Positions 31,023 to 43,109 are shown, counted from the first letter of the stretch. The stretch is 58,000 bases of DNA from Cryptomeria japonica (GCF_030272615.1 NC_081414.1:309177164-309235163); one strand, 5' to 3'. Made by a program: numbers and translations. The notes: generated from the letters alone by a model not told the origin.

Positions 31023-33215
31023 AAGGCATTGAGGGTAATTGCTACAAAGTAGCGAATTGCAGAGGTCATAGGGTTGCTGTAGGAAGGAGAACTCTTTCTA
31101 GAATCGAAGGATGTAAGGAGTGTCAGGGCAGAGTTCACAATTTCTACAGATAGACCCTTAATGGTGGATAAGCAAGGGACTAGAAGGGTTTCTTTGCCAG
31201 CAAATTGGCCTCAAGTAGCTCTGTTTATTATGAAATATATTACCTGTGAATGACAGTATTCAAATCTCCATTCGCCTCACTTCAAGTTACTCAGTGATCT
31301 GTGTCATGACCGGCGAGTTAATGTCCCAAATTTCTTGTATCATCTCATTTCTATAAGTGCTAAGGAGACTAAAAGATATGGAAATCGCTTTGTTAGCCAT
31401 CATGGACTGGTGAAGTTGCTGGTACAATGGTCCTTGAGAGATGTTTCATAGATGGAATGGGGTCTGTTTGAAGATATTCTGCAATTTAGGGTAGATGAAG
31501 CCCGTATTGAAAATAATCCGCCGGTTCAAGAAGAGATAGTTGCAGAAGGTCTTTCTAGTGAAGATGAGGGTTTGCTGGTTGCTGAAGGAGCTACAACGAT
31601 TTTAGAAGAAAATGTTGAAGCAGAGCCAATCGAAGGACAACCCTCTACCTCTCTTCAAGAAGGTTCACCTATTTTGTAGAGGGAAGGAAAAGAATTGGAA
31701 AAGGAGGAGTCAGAGGAAGAATTTGTTATCCGGCCACAGGAAGTGCATATCCCTCCTGCAGCTAAGAGGCATCGAACAAAAACAAAAACTCCTACATTTG
31801 TTTCAAAAGTTTATGTTAGGAGAACAAGAAGGAGGACACAGAAGACTCAACCAGTGAGTAAGCTAGCAGAGGTGATTGCAGTAGAAACTTCAGAAGAAGA
31901 AGATGTTGTAGAAAAGGAAATTCAAGAAAACCCTACAGAAGAGGAAATTCAAGAAAACCCTACAAAAGAGGAAATTCAAGAAAATCCTATAGGAGAAGAA
32001 GTCCAAGAAGCAATTCAAGAAGAAATTGTAATGGATAAGCTTGCAAATCTGGCTTCAGTGGCATTGCAATGTGAGGAGATTATTGAAGATGTTCCACAGC
32101 AACCTGAAAAAAATGTGAGAAATATGCCAATCCAGAATGAGGAAGTTATTGAAGAAATCCCACGGTCTAAGGTAGGACCCATAAGAACTCCTTCATCCCT
32201 AACTAGCTTATCAATTGCTTTAACATTCTTTAGGCAATGGGAAATAGAGAAGGATAGGTTGCAAGGAATAATTAAAAAGCAGCAAAAAGAGATTGAGAAG
32301 AAAGATAATAGAATTAAAGAATTGGAGACTAAGGTAGAAGAGATCTATGGTATGGTTTTTAAGATAATGCAATGTAGAGCTCCCCCAAGAATTTATGCAG
32401 TGCACTTGAAAGAACGGTATATGAATTTCATATTAAACTATATAGTAAGGGACCTTAATCCATCCTTGGAAACATCTGAGGAATTATTTCATGCTTATCA
32501 AACCTCCCCACATTCTCTAAGGAATATGTTATGTGAATTATATTTACATAATTATGTTGTACCCTAGGACAGAGAATGGAATCCTTTGCTGTACATTGCG
32601 GATATCCATCTTAGAGCTCTAATGTCTTGGATATAAAATGAAATGATTATAGGACCACAAGCCAGGGAGTTTGAAAAATTGGAACTTGACTGTCCATTGC
32701 CATTGAGGAGAGAATTAGAAGCACCCAAGGTTCTGTATTATGATTGGCAAAAGTTGCTAATAAGGGATTATGTTAGTAAGATAGTACTTCCAATGAGAGC
32801 GGAAGTCTATCAAGCATATGAGCAATTAGTTCTAACCCACAGGACAACAGCACTAGAGGGACTAACTCAATGCTGGAATCATCTACCAGATCATTTAAAA
32901 CTAGGAGAACCCTACTCATTACAGAATTTTCATGCAGCTATACAGAGAGCCTCCAAGTACATACAGCTAGGAAGGGAGAAATCCAATAATTGGTTACCAT
33001 TAATCTTTCAGCCTCCTATCCTAATGTGGCCACTTTTGGCATGCCAACCAATAGAACAAAATTATGATGTAGATGTTGAAGAAATAGCTAGATGGTCCAG
33101 GTTGGAGAAAATGAAGGGATTTTATTGGAATTTGCCTTCCAAAGGAATCGGACAGGACACTGTTGGTGATTTTAGAGTTTCAGCAAAAATCAGAAATTTT
33201 CCTTTTTACCCTTAA
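31023..33215 (+). pseudogene. O1 second ORF, main part (unknown protein in the env position)
   Basis: Continues the ORF begun at 22836 in the same frame for 731 codons, with stops at 31050, 31080, 31251, 31449, 31677, 32565 and 32634 but no frameshift. Segments seen: a conserved-looking domain (LPANWPQVALFIMKYITCE, LCHDRRVNVPNFLYHLISIS, 31170-31440); an acidic region with three 9-residue repeats of EIQENPTEE (31918-31998); a basic patch near 31770-31850; a predicted coiled coil (KQQKEIEKKDNRIKELETKVEEI cut at 32276-32345); and a C-terminal domain with several Trp (YYDWQKLLIRDYVSKI, 32700-33190). No signal peptide or convincing membrane segment is visible. Athila-type elements have an env-like ORF here, but I do not recognise this one and assign no function. 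Confidence 0.75.
31916..32000 (+). repeat. 27-bp tandem coding repeat, three units
   Basis: GAAATTCAAGAAAACCCTAC followed by AGAAGAG, repeated three times with few changes and kept in frame (nine residues each). Confidence 0.85.
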
Positions 33216-33225
33216 AGTTGGGGGG
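33215..33225 (+). promoter_or_regulatory. 3' polypurine tract of O1
   Basis: AAGTTGGGGGG right after the stop of the second ORF and two bases before a TG that could start the 3' LTR. Confidence 0.7.
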
Positions 33226-33227
33226 CA

Positions 33228-34280
33228 TGATAAGTCAGTGTATTGACATGTTTTTTATTAGGACTCTTAGATTTTTGGTATCTTTTGGGTTGCATTGTGA
33301 TAGTAAAATATTGTGAATTGATTATATGTAATCCATGTTTTAAAATTGAACTTAAGAAATCATGTTTGAACCTTGTCTGTTAATTCTTGTAGCCATGCCA
33401 ATTTATTCTTGTAGCCAAATGGTTTGTCCCTATGATATACGGATTATTTAGGATGATTTCATATGTGAGTTAATGAATGTATTAGTTAAGTAAGATACAT
33501 ATGCATGTCCTTGTATATTGTTTCTATTTTAGTGCAGGAAATAATTGATGTTGCAGTGGAGAATTCTCTTTCGCGCCTAAGGACTAGGGAATCACGTCAG
33601 ATAGCTGGAGGTCAAATTGAAGGAGATTCAAGCAAGCGCAATCTATGGCATAATCAGAGTAGTTGTACTTCACCATGGGAGTTTAACTCCAGTGCATGTT
33701 TAATCTACAAAATATCTCTTTGGCGTGCAAAGACTGTGGTTCGGTTTCAGATCCACAGTTCCTGCAGCCAAGCTCTTTGTTATCCCCTTCATTTGACAGC
33801 GATCTACCTTTTCTTCTGGGTGTAATTGGAGTTATCCATTGTAGTTTGTCTTTTATTTATAATAAGCTCTTCCTTCTTTTCTGAGGGTTAGACAGAATGG
33901 AAAAGGGTTGAGCATAGTTTTTGTCAAGTATTCTAAATTTTCTCTTTTTGAATATGTAATCGTCTTTTAGGAAGAAATGAATAAAAATATCTTATTTTGA
34001 TCTATTAAGAGTTCTTTGTTGAGAGTTTGATATCACTCATCCAAGGGGGCCCACTTGGTGAGTGATCTCATGTTTATGATTATTGAAGTTAGTTTTTACT
34101 TAGTTGCAATAGAAGTTCATGACTGGGTTGTTCCTGCAGCTACTGGAAATAGATCATTTGACTGTTCCTGCAGCCAAGGCAGAACGGTGTGATTTCTATT
34201 ATTTCCATTAGTTCATTTTAGCAGAGTTTTGAAAATCTTTCATTTCATCTTTATGATTTCCATTCCTACCTTTCTTACAG
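33228..34280 (+). repeat. Putative 3' LTR of O1 (end uncertain)
   Basis: Starts TGATAAGTCAGTG after the polypurine tract. Its partner is off-window, so the right end is a guess: TTCTTACA near 34280 is one candidate. It contains TTCCTGCAGC phrases (33770, 34130, 34165), which also occur after pol in O1 (22285), and an AATAAAAATA stretch near 33980 that could be a TATA or poly(A) signal. Confidence 0.5.
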
Positions 34281-36029
34281 TAATTAAGAATAATCATTTA
34301 AGGAGCTCAGTGCATATATATTGCAAACCCATTTCAAGTTTTACTTTCCTGGATTGACAACTAAATGAACACCAGCCATGAGAATAGTAAACTCTACCAT
34401 ATGAATGTCCAAACTTTGGATTGAGATTTCAATTAGAGGTATTATTATCATTATAGTTGGGGTAGACACCAACCACTTCCAACATCATCAATCATAAGTC
34501 TCCATTCAGCCACCTTATAGATCCAATTTATTCTCACCCATCCTCACTTTCCTTCCTAGACCTATGTACCATGGTTTGCATACACAAAAACAAAAACATG
34601 TTTAGATCATCTACCCACATGCACTCCCCTACCTCCATTATATAGCATGTAGTTCATTAATTGGTCTCCTTTGCTGGCATGTCATCACTACCTCATGCAT
34701 GCAAGATGCATTTAATTAAAAGAGTATAATATACAAAACCCTTCAACTTGGTTTAGAGCACCTTGTTTCTTTTTGTATGTTAATGACCAAGACGGTGCAC
34801 TAGACAACTCTAGAAATCTATAGGGTCAGTTGTCCCCCATACAAGATATTAGCTTATTATTGGTAGGGTATGTACCATTCCCTTTTAGGGTCCTTTTATT
34901 CATCCTAGGGTCCTATCCTTGTATTTCTCTAGAGTCAAACAAGTCGCCCTTCCATAAAAAACTATAATTATTTATCACATAATTCAATTTTGGCCTCTCA
35001 TATAAAGAAGTCATTTTCATGTAGGATGCATTTTTATACAAATCTCAGATTGGTCCTTCCACGTTCCTGAATTTAGTAAGTAAAATATACTCAAGACAAG
35101 TGGTTGAAGTACTAGTACTTCTATATTTAATATGACAATATGATAATTTTCTTTGCTCATTTTGCACATCATAGATCAGGGATTCGACACATTGTCCCAG
35201 CATGCCTACTTGCATCCCAACTCAAACTCTCCTCTTTCCTTTTGCCTTAATTTATGCATGTGATAATGTGATGGTAGTTTCCCAACCTATTTGATTACCT
35301 TGGTCCATTGCAAAAACTTTAAATCTCTATCCTTATGGGTTATCTATTTATACCATCTACAAGGCATCCCTAGGGTTTATTTCTAAATGGGTTCATTTCT
35401 ATCCATTTAGACTCAGGTATATCTTCTTCAAATATTTAGTCACATTACACACTCATAATAGATGCATTTTCTATATTGTATTATATTCCTTTCATTATCA
35501 TCTAGCCATTAATTCATTAATCATATGCATATCCATACATATCATTTCAAACACATATAACATCATGTCTAAATCTACACACATATGCACATCCTCCACC
35601 TACATCACAAAACATGTCAGGACCATCATGCATATTGCATATTGATAACATGTAGACATCACTACATATATCTCAATACATATATCCATGCATCCTGCAT
35701 TACAACATGTTAGTCACATATAGCTCATATCACATACAATATCATACATAGTAGTCATATTATAAGTATCCATCCTACATCCAATAATGTTAGTCACATT
35801 ATAGTTCCATAACATATACTAATAACCCATAATATCATCATGCATAATCATCATCTACACCATTATATAAATTCATCATCATTTTATTTAATGTCCATAT
35901 ACACAACACATAGTCACCACCAAAATCATGATCAATACAAACACACTCACAACATATATATATATATATAACAATCGTGGTACATAGTAGAATCCCCATA
36001 GGGTTAAAAATGGTTGTCTCCATAAAATA
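34281..36029. other. Unassigned AT-rich stretch; CAT-rich tract at 35450-35960
   Basis: No coding region. The part from about 35450 is rich in CATAT, ACATC and TCATC words and resembles the spacer before the antisense gene in A (13981-14260), so element B probably begins within this stretch, but I cannot place the edge. A short (AT)n run lies at about 35952-35971. Confidence 0.4.
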
Positions 36030-36444
36030 TCATTATCCAACACTTTCTCTATCTAATGGTACGGCCTTGCCCATCCTGACCTTGGTCCTAGTGGTGGTGT
36101 CCATGGTTCCCTCATGGTCACTAATCCCCCTTATGCTTCTGATTCGGTCATCCTGGACCATGTACTCCTTGCATAAGAAGGAGCCCTCTTATCTACTAGC
36201 ACTGCATGATGGTATAAATCTTGGTAATATTGTGCCCCGCAACCAATGCCTTGTTGAAAACTTGTCAGAGACCCTAAGATGTCAACATGTGTCATCTCTC
36301 TCCTCTAAGTCAGGTCACATTTGCCTATGCCTAGGCTAGTTGCACCTGTAACCTTCTAGCTCTATCTTCATCCTCATCCCCTCCATCTCCTCCACCATCA
36401 CTCCTCATCCTAGCTCCTATAGGGACTCATGCACAACATCCCTC
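36030..36444 (+). mobile_element. Element B remnant, segment 1 (antisense-gene region)
   Basis: Sequence between the CAT-rich tract and the solo LTR. On the minus strand it should hold the C-terminal part of the antisense gene: runs such as CATCCTCATCCCCTCCATC (36370-36388) give an acidic Asp/Glu/Gly-rich reading, as in A at 14880-15010. The frame is badly broken. The assignment depends on the PMD fragment further right. Confidence 0.45.
36440..36444. repeat. Target-site duplication CCCTC, left copy (solo LTR)
   Basis: CCCTC directly before TGATGGACTTG; repeated at 37548-37552. Confidence 0.85.
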
Positions 36445-37547
36445 TGATGGACTTGTAAAGCACTAAGAGGGGGGGTGAATCAGTGACACCAAAAACAATA
36501 CTACTTTAAACATTGACCGTAGATATACTTAACAAGTTTGTTTAACAATATGCATGTAATCCAAAATGACATAATAACATCCACAATAAGTAAAACATCC
36601 ACCATAACACATGTTTATATGTGGAAAACCAAAATAGGAAAAAACCATGATGAGATGGGACTCACAAGTTAACTATCTTGAGTAATAGATAATTGACTGG
36701 TTAAGGTCTACAAAGTGCTCTGCTAGGAGCGAATCCTATTAAATATCCCAAAGCTTAGTTCAAAGATATACCCTATAAAAGGTAGTACCCTGTAAGGAAT
36801 AACCTCAGTGGAGGATTTATGAATCCAAACTAATGGATCACCTAGTTAAAATATTTGTACAATGAAGTTGGTTAGAGCTTACCCTGTTAGGGGATTTGAC
36901 TGTTGCAGTGATTAGAAAATAAAAAGTGGTGTGATCTAGTAGTAGCACAACTTGCTTGTATAGATCCTCTTTTGCACACTCAACACTTCATTACCAACAT
37001 ACTCTGCAACTTTATGCTTCTGCCTTCACACATAACATATCTCCTTCGCTCATACAAAATAATGCATTGTGATGTCAATATATAGACATTTAGATTTCAT
37101 GTTGGCCTCTAGAAATTATATCATAGATTCCTAGGTACAGTGTATCTAGTCAAACAATCCTAACGCATCACAAAAACACTGCCAAAAATTATCGATAAGG
37201 ATAACTCATCACGAATAGTGATAATTCATCACATAATCAATGAATGTCCGTTGGAACAACAATACCGGTTGGAGTTAAACATATAAACCGTTTATCCTTT
37301 GATGTTCCTATGATAATATTTGCTAGATCTTCAGGTTGATGTCGAGTTATGTATATCTATTGGTTGTCTCCATGTATATACCGGTTGTCACCATGTATCA
37401 ATTAGATATAAACCTCTAGTATACTGGTTGTAATATAAACAACTTTGAAGTCACGTCAGTAGACAATATGAACATATGTGTGTGTATGTGTTTCATCAAT
37501 AACAATATATGATAAAGTTATTCATTACAATCATCATCAAGCCAACA
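36445..37547 (-). mobile_element. Solo Copia-type LTR, 1103 bp
   Basis: Starts TGATGGACTT and ends GCCAACA on the plus strand; on the minus strand it begins TGTTGGC like the LTRs of D and F. It contains AGAGGGGGGGTGAATCAGTG near its left end, the inverted counterpart of the CCCCCCCTCTCAGTAC segment near the end of the LTRs of D, and ACCCTGTTAGGGG-like words shared with them. It is flanked by a perfect 5-bp TSD and has no internal region, as expected after recombination between the two LTRs of a full element. Confidence 0.85.
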
Positions 37548-38006
37548 CCCTCTTCATCTGATAAGAATCTTATGTCTAATGCAGTAAATAGACAATCTTG
37601 CACTACCTGAGCTCTCCACCTCTTCCATCGTTGACTGAGCCCTCTCATGTCTAGCTCCATCTGTAAGCTAGTGGCTCATTCCCTTTGCTCATATTTTACC
37701 ATCGATAGTTGATCCCTCCCTCCTTGTAGGTGATTGAATTCCTCATGTGAACCACTAGTGCCCCCCTCGGCTTGTTCCTCATCCCCACTCTTTGCTCCCC
37801 TTCATACTCCTCCACCTGGCCTTGCACATTTGCTAGTGCCTATCCCCCTACCTATCTCTATCCATGTCCATATATTGGGGCACCCACCTATACCTGAGGT
37901 TGGTTGAGTACTTGTGCTTGTCCTGGGGCCTATATATCTCCTCATGTAGGTGTTCTCCTTTGTCTCCTTTGTAATGGAACTTGAGGTGTTTTTGTACCTA
38001 TACCTA
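37548..38006 (+). mobile_element. Element B remnant, segment 2
   Basis: 460 bp between the solo LTR and Copia element D. Begins with the second CCCTC and ends with the left ACCTA duplication of D. It is of the same C-rich, minus-strand acidic character as the other B segments. No frame could be followed. Confidence 0.5.
38002..38006. repeat. Target-site duplication ACCTA, left copy (element D)
   Basis: Precedes TGTTGGCATATG; the match is at 45348-45352. Confidence 0.9.
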
Positions 38007-39452
38007 TGTTGGCATATGTGCAGAGTATGATGACATGACGATATTATATGTTGTCATTGATGTTAATATGCTGAAGAGTGAACTGGTATATTAAAGTAAG
38101 CAACTTGCAAGAGAACCGGTATGATGTTGTGAACTGGTATATGTGAAAAAGTGAAGCGGTATGTCTGTCCAAGTGAACCAATGTGTTGGAATGTGAACCG
38201 GTATATGGAATGTTTTGTATCAAGGTTTCATATGGTATGACTACCGGTTGGTAGTCTCAGCTTCAAGGTTTCTGGTTGAAATGTTCTATGCCTGTGTGAT
38301 TCAATTGATGACTTTGTGTGATGAGTTAGCATTGTAATGAAGAACAAATTATGTTGCCACATAAACCTTATGCGTGTGAAGGATCATGCATGAAGGAGAT
38401 TGATCCTATCTACCTCGGTAATGTGTGAAGTCTCTGTAAATGGTGGAGAATGCGTGATGGGTTATCAGCCTCCAAGAAGCAATGGAGAACGAATGTTGGA
38501 GAATGTATTGAGATCTGTTTAAGACTGTTGTAATCAATGCAATATGTTCAATGGTTAGGATTGAACTGACTGAATTGCTTAACCTAAATGTTTAGGGTTT
38601 AGGTTTTATGCTACCGACCTATCTGTTTCCTATAAGGTCGATGTTTCTTTTCATGTTGAGGTTGTTGGCAAATGTTGTGTGTGTATTTAAGTGCAGAGAT
38701 ACGTGATTCTTGTCAGACCAGATAAGAGAATAGTTACCTACAGAGTGTAATTGCAAAAGGAAGGAACTAAAGTGGATCTGCATTGGCATTGAAGTGTTGT
38801 TACCAGATCATTGTAATACCTGTTGACCTCTAACCACTTTAACAGCTGGAAAATCCCTTAACAGGGTAGCTTTAAATGGCTTGTTGTAAATCCTTTAACA
38901 GGGTGACACAAAATAATTGAGTTCTTAAAATCCTTTAACAAGGTAACCTTTAACAGGGTTTAACCCTTAACCAGGTATTTTAGCCATCCCTTAACTAGGT
39001 GATCCCTAGTAGGATTGGTTCCTAACAGAGCCTATTGTAAAGGCTTTAACCAGACTAGGCTCCTAACAGAGCAGACTTCAAAAGGGTTCAAAGAACAGCT
39101 TGTGGGTATTCATCCCACCATGGTTTTTCCCAATTGGGTTTCCACGTGAAAAATATGTGTGTTATGTGTGATGCTTTTCATGTGATGCTTTTTTATTCTT
39201 TGTCAAGCGGTAAAGCATGTTGAACCAATAAGTCTTTACATTTTTGTTGATGTATCACTAGTGTATGCATATGGGTGAAATTAAAATAAGATGTTAGATT
39301 GTGTGGAAAGCTAAGAGTAACCAGTTTATGTCTTTCACATTCTTACTGTGTTTAACCGGTAGTAATCTAGTTTAGACCGGTGTTATTGCTTGTCAGTCAA
39401 GCCCCCCCTCTCAGTACTGGTTTGGTACTAAATGTTCATCATTGATTCATCA
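38007..39452 (+). repeat. 5' LTR of element D
   Basis: 1446 bp, TGTTGGCATATG to GATTCATCA. Compared with the 3' LTR it lacks a stretch of about 60 bp near its end (present at 45238-45297) and has extra bases near 38120 and 38970. Confidence 0.92.
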
Positions 39453-39454
39453 AT

Positions 39455-39466
39455 TGGTATCAAAGC
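39455..39466 (+). promoter_or_regulatory. Primer-binding site of element D (initiator-Met type)
   Basis: TTGGTATCAAAGC region: TGGTATCA followed by AAGC, one mismatch from the usual plant initiator-Met tRNA complement TGGTATCAGAGC, two bases after the 5' LTR. Confidence 0.85.
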
Positions 39467-39520
39467 ATCTTCTAGGTCCTCTGTGTTGTAAGCTTAACCG
39501 GTTGAGGTAAAGATCCTACT

Positions 39521-40425
39521 CTAATGATGAAGAGGGAGGTCCAAAGTTCAAGAGATACAACTTTAAAATATGGAAGGACGGAATGAAGATATACATTAGA
39601 AGCATGGGTGCTCAACACTGGAGCTATGTTGAGAATGCTTATGTTATCCCTACTGGTACTCTCACTGATAATCAAAATAGAGAGATTCGGGAGACTAGGC
39701 AAGTCATGGAAGCCCTAATTAGCAGTTTATCTGACATTGAGTTTATTGATGTTCAAGATAAAGAGAATCCCAAAGAAGTATGGGATGCTCTTGAGAATAT
39801 CTATGGCGGTGATGAGCATGTGAAACAAGCTAAGGAAGAAATCCTTAGGGGAAACTTTGAAGACATGCAAATGGTTGAAGGAGAGACCATTCAATAATAT
39901 GAATAAGAATCAAAACTATTGTTGGAGATATCAAGAGTGAAGGTGGTAAAATGGAAGATTCCACTGTTGTTAGCAAAGTTTTGAGATCCTTATTACCAGT
40001 CTATGCAATAAGGGTTGTTGCTATTCAGGAGTTGAGATCTGTAGATAAGACAAAGGTATCCCTAGACTCCATCATTGCAAAGTTAATAGCTTATGAGCTA
40101 AATAATTATGATGGCAGCATTCAGAAGACTGAATCATCCTTTAGAGCATCTACTGCACCATCTAGAAAAGGCAAAGAAGCTAGTACCAGTGGTGAACCAA
40201 GACAAAGGAGAGAAATGGATGATGAGGAGGTCCTGATGGAATTTGAAGCTCTTCTTGCCAAGAGACTTCCCAAGGGAACCGATAAATACAGAGGTAAGCT
40301 CCCTTTGAAATGCTTTTCTTGTAACCGGATAGGACACATTATTGTAAACTATCTAAATGGTGATAAAAAGGACAAACTGGAGAGGTTCAAGAAGTTCAAA
40401 GGAGGAAACCGGAGAAACTATTTTG
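39521..40425 (+). pseudogene. Element D gag
   Basis: Copia-type gag: FKIWKDGMKIYIRSMGAQHW, then LTDNQNREIRETRQVMEALI and PKEVWDALENIYGG, the UBN2-like core, to 39895. A frameshift and TAA stops lie near 39895-39910; the frame used by the rest of the polyprotein is open from about 39951. A zinc knuckle at about 40312-40355 reads CFSCNRIGHIIVNYL. The last Cys of the CCHC motif is replaced by Tyr, so RNA binding would be impaired. Gag forms the virus-like particle in the cytoplasm. Confidence 0.85.
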
Positions 40426-40920
40426 TAGCAGTTGATGAAGGCGTCACTAATGAGGAATCAAAAGATGAAGAAAGTGAAGATATTGTGTTTGTAGCAGTCA
40501 AGGAAGATGTGTTAGATAAGAAGGCTCTTGTCTCCCACTTTGATAATTCCAATGAGTGGATTATTGGCAGTGGTTGTTCTCACCATATGACTAGTGACCA
40601 GAGTAAGTTTCTATCTCTGGAAGAGTATTATGGTGGTGTGGTTCATTTTGGTAATGATGCACCATGTATGGTAAAAGGCAGAGGGTCCATCTCTCTTAAT
40701 GGAAAAAATAGTGCTAGTAATATGTATTGGGTAGAAGGTCTCAGACACAACCTTTTAAGTGTTTCCCAGCTGAATGATAATGGACTCACTCTAGAATTCA
40801 AAAATGGAGTGTGCAAAATCAAAGGAAAGAATGGTGAATTGATGGCTACCGGTATGCAGACCACAGGTAACCTATTCCAGCTAAATGCTAATGTTAGTAC
40901 ATGTCTAATGGCTAAGTTTG
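40426..40920 (+). pseudogene. Element D protease with lost catalytic Asp
   Basis: The copia protease active site is normally WIxDSGCSxHMT; here it reads WIIGSGCSHHMTSDQSKF (about 40557-40610), with Gly in place of the catalytic Asp. The following MYWVEGLRHNLLSVSQLNDNG and CKIKGKNGELMATG are the conserved stretch before integrase. Same frame as integrase; no stop in this segment. Confidence 0.85.
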
Positions 40921-41867
40921 AGGATAGCTGGATATGGCATAGGAGACTCTACCATGTAAACTTTGATAATGTTATCAAGGCCAGTAAGATAGAGGCAGTT
41001 AGAGGAATGCCTATGCTGAGAAAACTAGAGAATCCTTTGTGCAGAGAGTCTCAACTAGGGAAAATGTCTTCCTCAACCTTCAAAGGTAAACCTTTTACTA
41101 CAAACAATTTAGTTGATCTTGTGCATACTGATTTGTGTGGTCCTATGAAATCTAGGAGTGTGTAGGGAGATAGGTATTTTATGATTTTTACTGATGATTT
41201 CTCAAGAATTATGTGGGTCACATTCTTGAAGGATAAGTCTGAAGCCTTTGGAAAGTTCAAAGCCTTCAGAGTATTGGTAGAAAAAGAAATCTGTAAGAGG
41301 ATAAAGTGCCTAAGAACTGATCAAGGAGGAGAATTCACTTCCGATGAATTCAACAAGTACTATGAAGAGAATGGCATCAAGAGGCAATTGTCTGCCCCCC
41401 AGACTCCACAACAAAATGGCCTAGTAGAGAGAAACAACTAGACTGTAGTTGAAGCAGCCAGAACAATGTTGATCCAAGGAAAAGTTGCTCACACTTTTTG
41501 GAGAGAAGCAGTGAGCATTGTAGTCTACACAATGAATTGGGTACTCATCAAAAAGGGTAAGGATAAAACACCTTATGAGTATTGGATAGGTAAGACGCCA
41601 GTGGTAAGCTACTTTAGAGTGTTTGGTAGAAAATGTTATATCAAGAGGAGTGAACATCAGAGCAATTTTGATGCTAAATGTGATGAGGGAATATTCCTAT
41701 GGTATTCCACAAAGAGCAAAGATCTCAAATGTTTCAACATTAGGACTCAAAGAATTGTTGAAAGCATCAATGTTAGAGTTGATGAAACCTTTAAGAAATC
41801 TGAGGAAACCGGCGGTGAGCAAGTAGGAGATGAATCGGTAGTAACCTTCTGGGAACCGATTGCAAAA
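40921..41867 (+). pseudogene. Element D integrase
   Basis: Zinc finger HRRLYHVNFDNV ... NPLCRESQLGK: the second Cys of the CxxC pair is Ser. Catalytic core: VDLVHTDLCGPMKS (about 41110), then after TAG 41163 FTDDFSRIMWVTFLKDKSE, CLRTDQGGEFTSDEF (about 41310) and PQQNGLVERNN (about 41410), which supply D, D and E. TAG 41439 interrupts the next helix. Then VLIKKGKDKTPYEYWIGKTP and FGRKCYIKR. Closes at TAG 41868. Confidence 0.9.
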
Positions 41868-42053
41868 TAGGCTAGCACCAGTAATAGTGCTCCTACACCG
41901 GTAGATGCTGATGCTGATGAAAATGAGGATGAAGAAGAAAAGCAAGAGGAAACAACCAAGATCATTCCTAGGTATGTAAAGTTGAATCATGATCCAAAGC
42001 AGATCATTGGAGACAAGGATGTAGGAATTCTTACAAGAAGAAAGGTCAGATAA

Positions 42054-43028
42054 AGCTCTTGCATAATCTCTAAATTTGAGCCTAAAACATTTAGAGAGGC
42101 ACATAAAGATGAAGTCTAGATCAAGGCAATGGAAGAGGAACTTGATCAGATAGAAAATAATGGTACATGGTCTTTGGTACCCAGACCGGAGCATAAAAAT
42201 GTCATTGGCACCAAATGGGTTTTCATAAATAAACTGAATGAAGATGGCTCAGTGGTTAGAAACAAAGCCAGACTGGTGTGTAAAGGATATTCTCAAGAAG
42301 AAGGAGAATACTATGGAGAAACCTTTGCTCCTGTAGCCAGATTGGAAGGAATTTGTATACTTCTTGCATATGCAGCTTTTAAGGGATTCAAAGTATATCA
42401 AATGGATGTAAAATCTGCATTCCTGAATGGAATACTAGAAGAGGAGGTGTATATAGAGAAACCAAATGGGTTTGCCCTATCAGAAGATAGTGACATGGTG
42501 TGTAGGCTACATAAAGCCTTGTATGGACTAAACCAGGCACCTAGAGCATGGTATGAATGCTTACACTCCCATCTTGTGAAGATTGGATTTGAGAGAACAA
42601 GTGAGGATAGTAATATCTACCTGAAGTCAGAAGGAGATTAGACTCTAATCTGTGAGGTATTTGTTGATGACATAATTTTTGGAGGAGATGACAAGATGAG
42701 TCGTGATTTTGTAGATGAGATGAAAAAGAAATTTGAGATGTCACTTATAGGGGAGATTAAGTTCTTCATTGGGCTACAGATTCAAAAAATGAAAGATGGA
42801 ATCTTTATCACTCATTCCGAATATGTCAAAGAGGTGTTGAAGACCTTTGGCATGGAAGACAGCAAACCGGTTGGTACACTGATGGTGACCGATTGTAAAT
42901 TATCAAAAGAGGATGACTCGGGGTTGGTAAATGAGAAGGAATACCGATCAATGATTGGTAAATTGCACTATGGTGTACATAGTAGACTGGACATTGCACA
43001 TGCAGTGGGCATTACTGTAAGATTCTAG
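42054..43028 (+). pseudogene. Element D reverse transcriptase
   Basis: Copia [21 protein letters not shown], then [55 protein letters not shown] and the catalytic VFVDDIIFGGDD at about 42657-42690, followed by SLIGEIKFFIGLQI and EYRSMIGKLHYG. FVDD replaces the more common YVDD. Stops: TAG 42117, TAG 42639 (just before the catalytic box) and TAG 43026. The frame is otherwise continuous. Confidence 0.92.
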
Positions 43029-43109
43029 AAAATCCCAAGATAATCCCACTTGGTAGCAGTCAAGCAGATTATTAGATATCTGAAGGGAACTATTGACTAT
43101 GGATTATGA

